A DNA stretch of 35,072 bases from NCBI GenBank assembly GCA_028688145.1, contig JAQTYU010000018.1, forward strand, positions 1-35,072, in the 5' to 3' direction. The DNA is from Thiotrichaceae bacterium (lineage in GTDB: Bacteria > Pseudomonadota > Gammaproteobacteria > Beggiatoales > Beggiatoaceae). Positions 7,581-13,811 of the stretch are shown piece by piece. The notes beneath the pieces were generated by a model. The model searched no databases, was not told where the DNA came from, and was given only the letters and a program-made list of their open reading frames with translations. Each line of letters begins with the position of its first letter. Positions within the stretch are counted from its first letter, which is position 1. A program made the position numbers and the translations under genes.

Positions 7581-8510
7581 ATGAAAACGCTGATGCTGTG
7601 CTGCTTATTAGGCTTTTCGAGTGCCAGTTTTGCAGGCTGGTTTGATAACAATGAAAACGTGTTATGGCAATTTCGCGATCAATTTGTGCGCATTGAAGCC
7701 CAAGAATCGGGCAGTGTGCCCAATCAACACCCTGTTAAATTTGCGCCTGACCAAATTCGACATTTACTAGCCTCATTAACAGTGCAACGCGACACCAAAC
7801 TTTATCCCGTGTTCACCGAAACTGAGTTGAAATTAATCAGCGAACCGATTACCAAAGCGTTGAGCATGGCGCGTCCTGAAGAAGATGTGAGTTTTGCAAT
7901 TGTGGGAATGCACCCCGGTTTATTGACCAATGAAAACCGCGTCGTTACGGGGCGGATTTTTTTCCAACAGCAACAATTACAAGTGGTTTTCGGCTTGCTG
8001 CATGAAGAAATCAACGAAAAACAAGACCGCCGTTTATATCCATTTACTTTAGGTTCACGCAGTGGCAGCTTGGAAAGCACTAAGTGGAAATTACAAACCA
8101 GTGCGGGACAAGTATTAGTGGCAGAACGCCCTGACTGGATTGCCTTAACCCCAAAAACGGTGCTGGCACAAGTGGTGAGCGCGCAACTATTAAAACCTGA
8201 ACAAGTGGCGCGGGAAACCGCACAAGTGCGTCAAGAAACCACGCGTTTAAACAGCGAACAAAAGCAATTATTAGAAAACACTTCGCGCTTGCAGCAGGAA
8301 GTTTCACAGTTAAAACAAGAAGTCACGACTTTGAAGCAAGCCCCCGTCGCGCCCATTGCTAAAAAAGCGGTTGCGCCAGCTCCTGCTGTAAATGCTGCCA
8401 CTTCTAGCGTGGAACAGCGTTTATTGACGTTGCAACAATTGCGCGATAAGCAATTGATTACTGAACAGGAATATCAACAACGACGTTTGAAGATTTTGGA
8501 TTCGCTATAA
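7581..8510 (+). CDS. secreted coiled-coil protein with C-terminal SHOCT-like domain
   Basis: A 309-residue protein without a recognised family for its main part. The signal peptide ends at about residue 18 (SASFA). A globular region covers about 20-200. A Gln/Glu-rich coiled coil follows (about 205-255), then an Ala/Pro linker. The final 28 residues (LRDKQLITEQEYQQRRLKIL) match the SHOCT-type short helical domain that often mediates oligomerisation. The ATG has AAGGA 7 nt upstream. It probably acts in the periplasm or at the envelope; no enzymatic motif is visible. It stands between two repeat-bearing intergenic regions and appears monocistronic. Confidence 0.75.
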   Translation: MKTLMLCCLLGFSSASFAGWFDNNENVLWQFRDQFVRIEAQESGSVPNQHPVKFAPDQIRHLLASLTVQRDTKLYPVFTETELKLISEPITKALSMARPEEDVSFAIVGMHPGLLTNENRVVTGRIFFQQQQLQVVFGLLHEEINEKQDRRLYPFTLGSRSGSLESTKWKLQTSAGQVLVAERPDWIALTPKTVLAQVVSAQLLKPEQVARETAQVRQETTRLNSEQKQLLENTSRLQQEVSQLKQEVTTLKQAPVAPIAKKAVAPAPAVNAATSSVEQRLLTLQQLRDKQLITEQEYQQRRLKILDSL

Positions 8511-8513
8511 ATT

Positions 8514-8532
8514 AACCTGAGTTCGGGATAAG
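8514..8532 (+). repeat. solo copy of an insertion-sequence end
   Basis: The 19 nt AACCTGAGTTCGGGATAAG are identical to 27715-27733, the left end of the decayed insertion sequence further right. No transposase sequence is attached here, so it looks like a footprint or remnant end. Confidence 0.6.
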
Positions 8533-8540
8533 AAATATTT

Positions 8541-8635
8541 GTAGTAGGGTGGAATAGCGTAGCGTATTCCACCATGAAGTGTGATAGTTCTAGGGGTATG
8601 GTGGAATACGCTGCGCTATTCCACCATACGACTAC
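8541..8635. repeat. nested inverted repeat element
   Basis: Two hairpins, GGTGGAATAGCG/CGTATTCCACC (8548-8573) and GGTGGAATACG/CTATTCCACC (8600-8625), are themselves inverted copies of each other, with GTAGT at the left and ACTAC at the right end. It lies between convergent genes (the SHOCT protein and modC) and may end transcription of both, but no T-run is obvious. Confidence 0.75.
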
Positions 8636-8688
8636 TAAATTTTCTACTCTAAAAAAGTAGGAGCAGAGAAGATTTAACATCATCGCGT

Positions 8689-9405
8689 TTACAAATTATT
8701 TAAAATGCCTGTGCGACTTTCTTGCGGCAAGGCTTTGAAATCATAAGTTTGTTGGGCTTCGCCATTTTTCAAAATCACCACGGTGTTTCCAAAGGCTTCC
8801 ACATCTGCCTGATCATGGGTAATAATCACCACAGGTAATTGAAAACGTGATTGAATTTGCAATAATTCCGCTCGCATTTTGCTGCGCAATAAAGGATTCA
8901 GCGCGGCAAAAGGTTCATCGAGCAATAATAAATCAGGTTGACACACCAAAGCCCGCGCCAAGGCAACCCGTTGCTGTTGCCCACCCGACAAGTCACGCGG
9001 CAGGCTATTCGCTAATTTGTCAATTTCAAACAATTCCATAATGTCGCGAATACGTTGCTGATTATGTGATGATTTCCACCACCATTTAGTTAAACTAAAG
9101 CTAATATTCTCTAACACGCTAAGATGGGGAAATAAGGCATAATGCTGGGGTAAATAGCCAATTTTACGCTGGCTGACAGGCACATTAATATGAGTTTCTG
9201 TATCAAGCAAAATTCTGTCATTAACTATAATATGCCCCGTATCTGGGGTAATTAATCCTGCAATTGATTGTAAAGTCAGACTTTTTCCCGCACCAGAATG
9301 TCCAAACAGCACCAGAAAATCATCGGTCGTGCTGAATTCCACTTTCAGTTGAAAACGGCGGTGTTTATCCAGCAGCTCTTTTTCAATATTTACCGAAATT
9401 GCCAT
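8689..9405 (-). CDS. modC: molybdate ABC transporter ATP-binding protein ModC, short form
   Basis: A 238-residue ABC ATPase. Walker A GHSGAGKS is at residues 35-42, the signature is LSGGQQQRVALARAL and Walker B is LLLLDEPFAAL. It is called ModC because modA and modB precede it. The ATG at 9405 is preferred to the in-frame TTG at 9441 because MAISVNIEKELL matches the family N-terminus. It ends soon after the nucleotide-binding domain and lacks the C-terminal Mop/TOBE domain of E. coli ModC (about 350 residues). A separate double-Mop protein is encoded at 12333-12755. It powers molybdate import at the inner membrane. Confidence 0.9.
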   Translation of the reverse strand: MAISVNIEKELLDKHRRFQLKVEFSTTDDFLVLFGHSGAGKSLTLQSIAGLITPDTGHIIVNDRILLDTETHINVPVSQRKIGYLPQHYALFPHLSVLENISFSLTKWWWKSSHNQQRIRDIMELFEIDKLANSLPRDLSGGQQQRVALARALVCQPDLLLLDEPFAALNPLLRSKMRAELLQIQSRFQLPVVIITHDQADVEAFGNTVVILKNGEAQQTYDFKALPQESRTGILNNL

Positions 9406-9463
9406 GTTAAGCTCACTTAGCCTCTTAAAATAAGGCTTCAAAAGTCTTGTAGCGGTTTAGCCT

Positions 9464-9500
9464 TGTAGCCCGTATGCAGCACGTAGTGGAATGCGGGGGA
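9464..9500. repeat. small intergenic repeat with GTAGCCCGTATG...ATGCGGGG pattern
   Basis: The stretch GTAGCCCGTATGCAGC followed by GTAGTGGAATGCGGGG has imperfect inverted ends (CCCGTAT and ATGCGGG). It has the look of short dispersed repeats common in gammaproteobacteria. Only one copy is in the window, so this is a weak call. Confidence 0.35.
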
Positions 9501-9511
9501 TTTAAATCTTA

Positions 9512-9593
9512 ACTGCGCCCCCAACCCCCTAAAGGGGGCTAAAGATGAAAGATTTTGTCTTTAAAGTCCCCTTTAGGGGATTTAGGGGCGCAT
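9512..9593. repeat. intergenic hairpin repeat, copy B
   Basis: It starts ACTGCGCCCCCAACCCCCTA and ends with CCCCTTTAGGGG plus GGGGCGCAT, an inverted match to the left arm. It lies between modA and modC within one transcription unit, so as RNA it would form a strong internal hairpin that could limit read-through into modC. Confidence 0.85.
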
Positions 9594-9602
9594 TAAAAAC
9601 CC

Positions 9603-10358
9603 TTAAGGCTTCCCAAAACCATAACGGGTCAACACTGCCAAACTCGCTTCAGAAGTCACAAAATCAATAAATTGCTGTGCCAAAGCATGATTGCGACTGT
9701 CTTTGACGCTGCCAATGGGGTATAAAATCGGGCTGTGATTGCCTAAAGTTGCCACCACTTTGACTTTTTGCTTGGCAATTTCTGCATCGGTGGAATACAC
9801 AAAACCCACATCAACTTCGCTTTTCGCTACATAATCCAAAGCTTGGCGCACGGTGTCGGCATAAATAAACTTGGGCTTTAAACCTTCATACAGCTTTTCA
9901 GCAGTGAGTGATTCTTGGGTATAACGCCCAATCGGCACATTTAAATTTCCGACTGCAATACGCTTCACCACAGGCAAGGTTAATTCTTGGGGTTTAGTAA
10001 TTGCCAGTTTGCTATCAATAGGGACAATCATCACCATTTTGTTGCTGACAAAGTTCTTAACGCTGGCAGCTTCGATTAAATCTTTTTCCAAGCCTTGCTT
10101 CATGGTGACTTCATCCGCAGAAGCGAACACATCAGCGGGAGCACCTTTGACGATTTGCTGTAATAAATTGCCTGAGGCGGCAAAGTTAAACACCACTTTT
10201 GAACCCGTTGCGGCTTCAAAGTTTTTGCCAATTTCTTTAAAGGCATCCGTCAAACTGGCAGCCGCAGAAACCACCAAGGCATCTTCATCATCAGCATAAC
10301 TTGGTGCGGCAAGCGCAATGCCCAGTAATAAAACAAATTTCATTAAATGACGTAACAT
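9603..10358 (-). CDS. modA: molybdate ABC transporter substrate-binding protein ModA
   Basis: A 251-residue periplasmic binding protein. The signal peptide covers about residues 1-22, followed by LVVSAAASLTDAFKEIG, the ModA hallmark that places Ser and Ala near the oxyanion. FNFAASGNLLQQI and GAPADVFASADE are the other typical binding segments. It captures molybdate or tungstate for the ModB/ModC importer. The ATG at 10358 is preferred over the one at 10373 because GAGGA lies 8 nt upstream of it; the upstream start would add MRIYK. It lies between modB and modC, with hairpin repeats on both sides, an unusual order compared with modABC. Confidence 0.93.
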   Translation of the reverse strand: MLRHLMKFVLLLGIALAAPSYADDEDALVVSAAASLTDAFKEIGKNFEAATGSKVVFNFAASGNLLQQIVKGAPADVFASADEVTMKQGLEKDLIEAASVKNFVSNKMVMIVPIDSKLAITKPQELTLPVVKRIAVGNLNVPIGRYTQESLTAEKLYEGLKPKFIYADTVRQALDYVAKSEVDVGFVYSTDAEIAKQKVKVVATLGNHSPILYPIGSVKDSRNHALAQQFIDFVTSEASLAVLTRYGFGKP

Positions 10359-10397
10359 CTTATATATCCTCATGTTAAATAAAAATTAATTGCGAAA

Positions 10398-10523
10398 ACT
10401 GCGCCCCTAAATGGGACTTAAAAGACAAAATCTTTTATATTTAATCTTTAGCCCCCTTTAGGAGGTTGGGGGCTGCTTTTAAACCAACTTTGAGATTCTC
10501 TTCCCCCTAAAAGGGACTTCACT
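10398..10523. repeat. intergenic hairpin repeat, copy C, with a partial extra arm
   Basis: ACTGCGCCCCTAAATGGGAC at 10398-10417 and AGCCCCCTTTAGGAGGTTGG (from 10450) are degenerate left and right arms of the same family as 9512-9593. A further single arm CCCCCTAAAAGGGACTTCACT follows at 10503-10523. It separates modB from modA. Confidence 0.75.
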
Positions 10524-10525
10524 CA

Positions 10526-11206
10526 TTACCAATGCTGGCTTTTCAATAAACGGCTGGCAATCACTAAAACGGCAATGCACACCAAAGAAGTAATTAACAC
10601 CAAAACATCTGCTAAGGGGTCGTTGCCTGCCTGCACGGTGTCATAAACCGCAAGTGATAAGGTTTGAGTGCGCCCCGGAATATTCCCCGCCACCATCAGC
10701 GTTGCGCCAAATTCCCCCATTGCTCGGGCAAATGCCAACATCGTGCCTGCTAAAATTCCGCGCCATGCCAAGGGCAAAGTAATGCGTATAAAGGTGGCTA
10801 AATGGCTTTGTCCCAAGGTGTAGGCGACGCGCTCAAATTCCTGATCGACATTTTCAAAGGCGGCACGGGCGGATTTAAACACCAGTGGGTATGAGACGAT
10901 TGCAGAAGCTAATACCGCGCCGTGCCAGTTAAAAATTAAAGTGTAAGAAAAGTTTTCGAGCAACCAATGTCCGACAATCCCTTTTTTCCCAAACAAGCTG
11001 AGAATGTAATAACCCAACACCGTGGGCGGCAATACCATCGGCAAGGTTAATAAAGCATCTAAAGATTCCTTGCCCCAGAATTGCTTACGCGCCAAAAAAT
11101 AGCCCATCGCTGTTCCAAACACTAAAGCGACCAGCGTCGCAATGCCTGCAACTTTCAAAGTGAGCCACAGCGGCATCCAATCAACTTGCGACCAAACCGC
11201 GAACAT
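10526..11206 (-). CDS. modB: molybdate ABC transporter permease ModB
   Basis: A 226-residue inner-membrane permease of the usual ModB length. It has about five hydrophobic segments (near 15-38, 50-70, 85-110, 150-170 and 198-218). The EAA-type loop shows ARAMGEFGATLMVAGNIPG, which contacts the ATPase, and LPMVLPPTVLGYYIL is conserved in ModB. It forms the channel for molybdate import with ModC. Its start lies 2 nt after the stop of the lipoprotein gene, so the two are probably translationally coupled and share the promoter with the ModE-like box at 12188-12211. Confidence 0.93.
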   Translation of the reverse strand: MFAVWSQVDWMPLWLTLKVAGIATLVALVFGTAMGYFLARKQFWGKESLDALLTLPMVLPPTVLGYYILSLFGKKGIVGHWLLENFSYTLIFNWHGAVLASAIVSYPLVFKSARAAFENVDQEFERVAYTLGQSHLATFIRITLPLAWRGILAGTMLAFARAMGEFGATLMVAGNIPGRTQTLSLAVYDTVQAGNDPLADVLVLITSLVCIAVLVIASRLLKSQHW

Positions 11207-11208
11207 AA

Positions 11209-12138
11209 TTAATTGACGGGTAAAACGTGTAACAGATGCGCTGCTGCACCCGCGCTGGTATCGGTGTTACGGTCAATGACGAATAAACGCTTATTCGCTG
11301 CGTCATACGCGACACCACGTACTGAACGGTAACCTTTGGAAAATTCGCTAACCTGTCCTGTGGCGGTGATGCGATACACAATGCCGCCCGTGCCCCCTGT
11401 GAATAAACTGCCATCATCTGCCGCTGCTAATAAATCGGGCTGGTTGATTTTGGCAAATACGTTTAAATTTTGCAGGGATTGGCGCGTGACTAATTGTGAC
11501 AAGGGCACGGATAAAATTTGATTATTATCTTGATCGCTGAGATACATGGTTGAACCGCCGATGACGCAGCCCACTAATTTTCCTGTGCCGCTAATCACTT
11601 CAAGTTCTTGTGCGGTCAGTGGAGTGCTGTTTGCAACGATACTTAACAAATTGACCGTAGAAGTGCGGGTATTGTCCGAATTTTTCACAAAGCCGCAGTC
11701 GTATAATTGACCTTGGGAATCAGCGGTCAAACCAATGCGCCGTAATTTGGGATCAATGCCTTGAATTGCCTGTGAACTTCCCACAGCGGAGGCTTGCAAC
11801 ACTGTGCCCGCCGTGCCATATCCGAAACGGGTGACAAAAATTTGCTGGTCGTTCAAAACCACCACTTGCCCCAAACCGCCGACTTTGGGATCAACTGTGG
11901 GTAAATTCAGCGCGTCGATAAAGCCTTTGCTGTCTGTCCAGCGCATCAGTAAATTATTGGCATCATCGCTGATATATAAGACTTGGGTATTTGCATCCCA
12001 CCACAAACCGTTAGGCGTACCTGCTACCGCAATATGTAAAGCTTCGCGTGTCGTATTGCCACTAACATCATCCGAGTTGCAGCCTTGTAATAGTCCACAT
12101 AATCCCAAAATAATCAGGCTGTTAAATAATAACTTCAT
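11209..12138 (-). CDS. lipoprotein with NHL/SMP-30-like beta-propeller, first gene of the mod operon
   Basis: A 309-residue exported lipoprotein with lipobox LLQGC (Cys20). The residue after the cysteine is Asn rather than Asp, which favours the outer membrane. The rest has repeated propeller-type strands such as GLWWDANTQVLYISDDANN and GVAYDAANKRLFVID, resembling NHL or SMP-30/YncE propellers. No catalytic set is evident. The ATG at 12138 is chosen because GGGAG lies 6 nt upstream; a longer start at 12153 is less likely. It leads lipoprotein-modB-modA-modC and ends 2 nt before modB, so a role in molybdate handling is plausible but not known for the family. Confidence 0.8.
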   Translation of the reverse strand: MKLLFNSLIILGLCGLLQGCNSDDVSGNTTREALHIAVAGTPNGLWWDANTQVLYISDDANNLLMRWTDSKGFIDALNLPTVDPKVGGLGQVVVLNDQQIFVTRFGYGTAGTVLQASAVGSSQAIQGIDPKLRRIGLTADSQGQLYDCGFVKNSDNTRTSTVNLLSIVANSTPLTAQELEVISGTGKLVGCVIGGSTMYLSDQDNNQILSVPLSQLVTRQSLQNLNVFAKINQPDLLAAADDGSLFTGGTGGIVYRITATGQVSEFSKGYRSVRGVAYDAANKRLFVIDRNTDTSAGAAAHLLHVLPVN

Positions 12139-12180
12139 GATGTTCTCCCGCATGTAACAATACTTATCTATTTTAGTTTT

Positions 12181-12218
12181 GGCTTAGCGTTATATAACTA
12201 TTTATATAACGCTAAGCC
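12181..12218. promoter_or_regulatory. ModE-type operator in front of the lipoprotein-modBAC operon
   Basis: A perfect palindrome with 16-bp arms (12181-12196 and 12203-12218). Its 24-bp core (12188-12211) is CGTTATAT, an 8-nt spacer and ATATAACG. The known E. coli modA operator of ModE has the same 8+8+8 design with CGTTATAT and ACATAACG. It lies 50 nt upstream of the lipoprotein start, where bound ModE-molybdate would block transcription. No modE gene is in the window. Confidence 0.85.
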
Positions 12219-12270
12219 AGTTAAAAAGTGATTTTGTTAGCAGTCATGCTGCTAAAAATTTAACCACGTC

Positions 12271-12308
12271 CCCAAACTTCCTAAGGCTTTCACATTAGGA
12301 AATTTGGG
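12271..12308 (-). terminator. hairpin after the molbindin gene, possible terminator
   Basis: CCCAAACTTCCTAA (12271-12284) pairs with TTAGGAAATTTGGG (12295-12308) with one mismatch. It lies 25 nt beyond the molbindin stop on the minus strand. It may be a degenerate member of the hairpin repeat family, since ACTGCAC and ACCACGTCCCC flank it. Confidence 0.6.
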
Positions 12309-12332
12309 AGACTGCACAATTTCTTCTAACGA

Positions 12333-12755
12333 TTATTTAACGGCTAACAATACGCTGTTTGCCTTGAAAATACCGCGTAAAGGTTTGCCTAATTCAATTT
12401 TCATTTCTTCGAGGGCTTCTTCGGTGACGGTGGCTTTCAGCAATTGACCGCCATCAAGTTCCAACACCACTTCAGCATTGACCTTGCCTTGCAGAATGGT
12501 TTTGACTACGCCAGCGAGATTGTTGCGGGCGGTGACTTTCATGTCCAAGTCAGTTAACAGGATGATTTGTGATGCCTTCACTAAGGCATAGACTTCTTTA
12601 CCAACCGCTAATTCCAGTGCAATAACGCTGTCCAAGGTGACCAGAGCGGTCAGCTTTACGCCGCCTACCAAGGTGAGAATCACTTCTGCGTTAATTGGAC
12701 CTTGTTTGATGGTGGTGATCGTGCCTAAAAATTGATTTCTTGCGCTGCTATTCAT
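12333..12755 (-). CDS. molbindin with two Mop domains
   Basis: A 140-residue cytoplasmic molybdate-binding protein made of two Mop/TOBE domains in tandem (about 1-69 and 70-140). Each starts with the hallmark SARN or TARN motif: SARNQFLGTI, then TARNNLAGVV. The second half repeats the first: QGPINAEVILTLVGG against QGKVNAEVVLELDGG. Such proteins (ModG and Mop families) bind several molybdate ions and buffer the internal pool. Since the local ModC lacks its Mop domain, this free protein may also take over sensing. It follows the molybdopterin-domain gene by 49 nt in the same direction. Confidence 0.93.
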   Translation of the reverse strand: MNSSARNQFLGTITTIKQGPINAEVILTLVGGVKLTALVTLDSVIALELAVGKEVYALVKASQIILLTDLDMKVTARNNLAGVVKTILQGKVNAEVVLELDGGQLLKATVTEEALEEMKIELGKPLRGIFKANSVLLAVK

Positions 12756-12804
12756 GAGGATAGACCTTATTTAGTTACGTGATTGTAGTGCGTCAAAGAC
12801 GCGG

Positions 12805-13338
12805 TTACAGCTTACACGGCGTTGCGCGCTGCACTTCAATACGATTCACACCCTTCAAATGACGTGGAAGCAAATAGGTATCTGAAGTCGCGAATAAGCA
12901 CATGTAACCTGATTCGCTGCAAAGATGCTGATTATTTTTACTGTAGGCAAGAATCACTTGTTCGCCTACGGGCGTATTAAATAATTCATGCCAAGAAAAT
13001 AAACAGGCATCTCCTTGAGAGTTCGTCGCCAATACATAGAACGGAATTTGATAAATGGGTTTATCCGCTTTAATCACTGCCTGCATGAGCAAGGTTTTCA
13101 ATAACACGCCTTTATAAGTCGTGGGTTCTTGAACACGCTTACGGTGTCTACTACAAACCATCGAGTCCACACTGAGATTTGCGGTGGGCATATCAAACAC
13201 ATTACCGAGACTCAGCCGCAGAGGATTTTGCACTTCGCCACTCACTCTTAAGATAATTTCATCCGTTGCAGGCAGCGTTGGAAAAGCAGCCTCGCCCGTA
13301 TTTCGGGACAAAATCGTAAGCTCTGGATGGCGTGGCAT
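12805..13338 (-). CDS. small protein with sulfite-oxidase-type molybdopterin-binding fold
   Basis: A 177-residue protein with no signal peptide. The stretch ILRVSGEVQNPLRLSLGNV, then SMVCSRHRKR (Cys62), TTYKGVLLKTLL and the final LPRHLKGVNRIEVQ follow the pattern of the oxidoreductase molybdopterin-binding domain (SUOX/YedY type). In that family a cysteine ligates Mo, and Cys62 is in about that place. It is a bare domain, with no dimerisation domain, no haem and no Tat signal, so it may bind cofactor without classical catalysis. The ATG at 13338 is chosen because GGGAG lies 7 nt upstream, rather than the longer start at 13398. It shares the operon with the molbindin gene, downstream of a ModE-type box. 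Confidence 0.8.
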   Translation of the reverse strand: MPRHPELTILSRNTGEAAFPTLPATDEIILRVSGEVQNPLRLSLGNVFDMPTANLSVDSMVCSRHRKRVQEPTTYKGVLLKTLLMQAVIKADKPIYQIPFYVLATNSQGDACLFSWHELFNTPVGEQVILAYSKNNQHLCSESGYMCLFATSDTYLLPRHLKGVNRIEVQRATPCKL

Positions 13339-13811
13339 AAAAAACTCCCGATGACGAAAAAGAAAAGACACCGCAGTTTTAAGCGAAATCAATGCCAATT
13401 AATAATTGCTTGTTTTTAAAGATAAAAAATTTACATTCTATTGTTACAAAATGAACATTGTCCATGACGTTATATTCTATTGTATATAACGTCACAACTA
13501 TATTCTAGTCTGTGTGCCTAAAATATAATAAATCATATTAAATTACTATGATTTATTTATGATTGAAAACAAAGTATTACAATTTATACTGAAGATTTAT
13601 TCATGTGTTCTAACTTTATTAAAAACGTTTACACATGAATTTGCAGCAAAAACATCACAATGTCTTAAAACCCACATAATTTGTAAATTAACTGTCGCAA
13701 ACTCAGGTTAAGTGCTTAATACCATTTGTATAGTAGGGTTGTATATCTCAGTAGAAAAATATTAATATTACGATTCTTAAAAAAATCATATTTATCTGCC
13801 AAAGGACTTCC
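13339..13811. other. divergent regulatory region upstream of the TonB receptor
   Basis: About 470 AT-rich bp without a gene. Besides the ModE-type box it holds two more perfect 10-bp inverted repeats. They are AATAAATCAT (13527-13536) with ATGATTTATT (13548-13557), and ATTCATGTGT (13599-13608) with ACACATGAAT (13631-13640). Near 13700 AACTCAGGTTA resembles, inverted, the first 11 nt of the insertion-sequence end at 27715. No cobalamin or molybdenum-cofactor riboswitch was recognised by eye. Confidence 0.55.
13465..13494. promoter_or_regulatory. second ModE-type operator, between the Mo-domain gene and the TonB receptor
   Basis: Perfect 11-bp arms TGACGTTATAT (13465-13475) and ATATAACGTCA (13484-13494) flank an 8-nt spacer. 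The 24-bp core 13468-13491 is CGTTATAT-N8-ATATAACG, identical in both half-sites to the box at 12188-12211 and with the layout of the E. coli modA operator. It is 127 bp from the leftward gene start and 317 bp from the rightward TonB receptor start, so it clearly fits the former and may serve both. Confidence 0.83.

Noticed and set aside
13339..13811. Cobalamin riboswitch upstream of the TonB receptor
   Set aside because: No B12-box-like conserved stretch was found; ModE-type and other palindromes explain the structured parts better.
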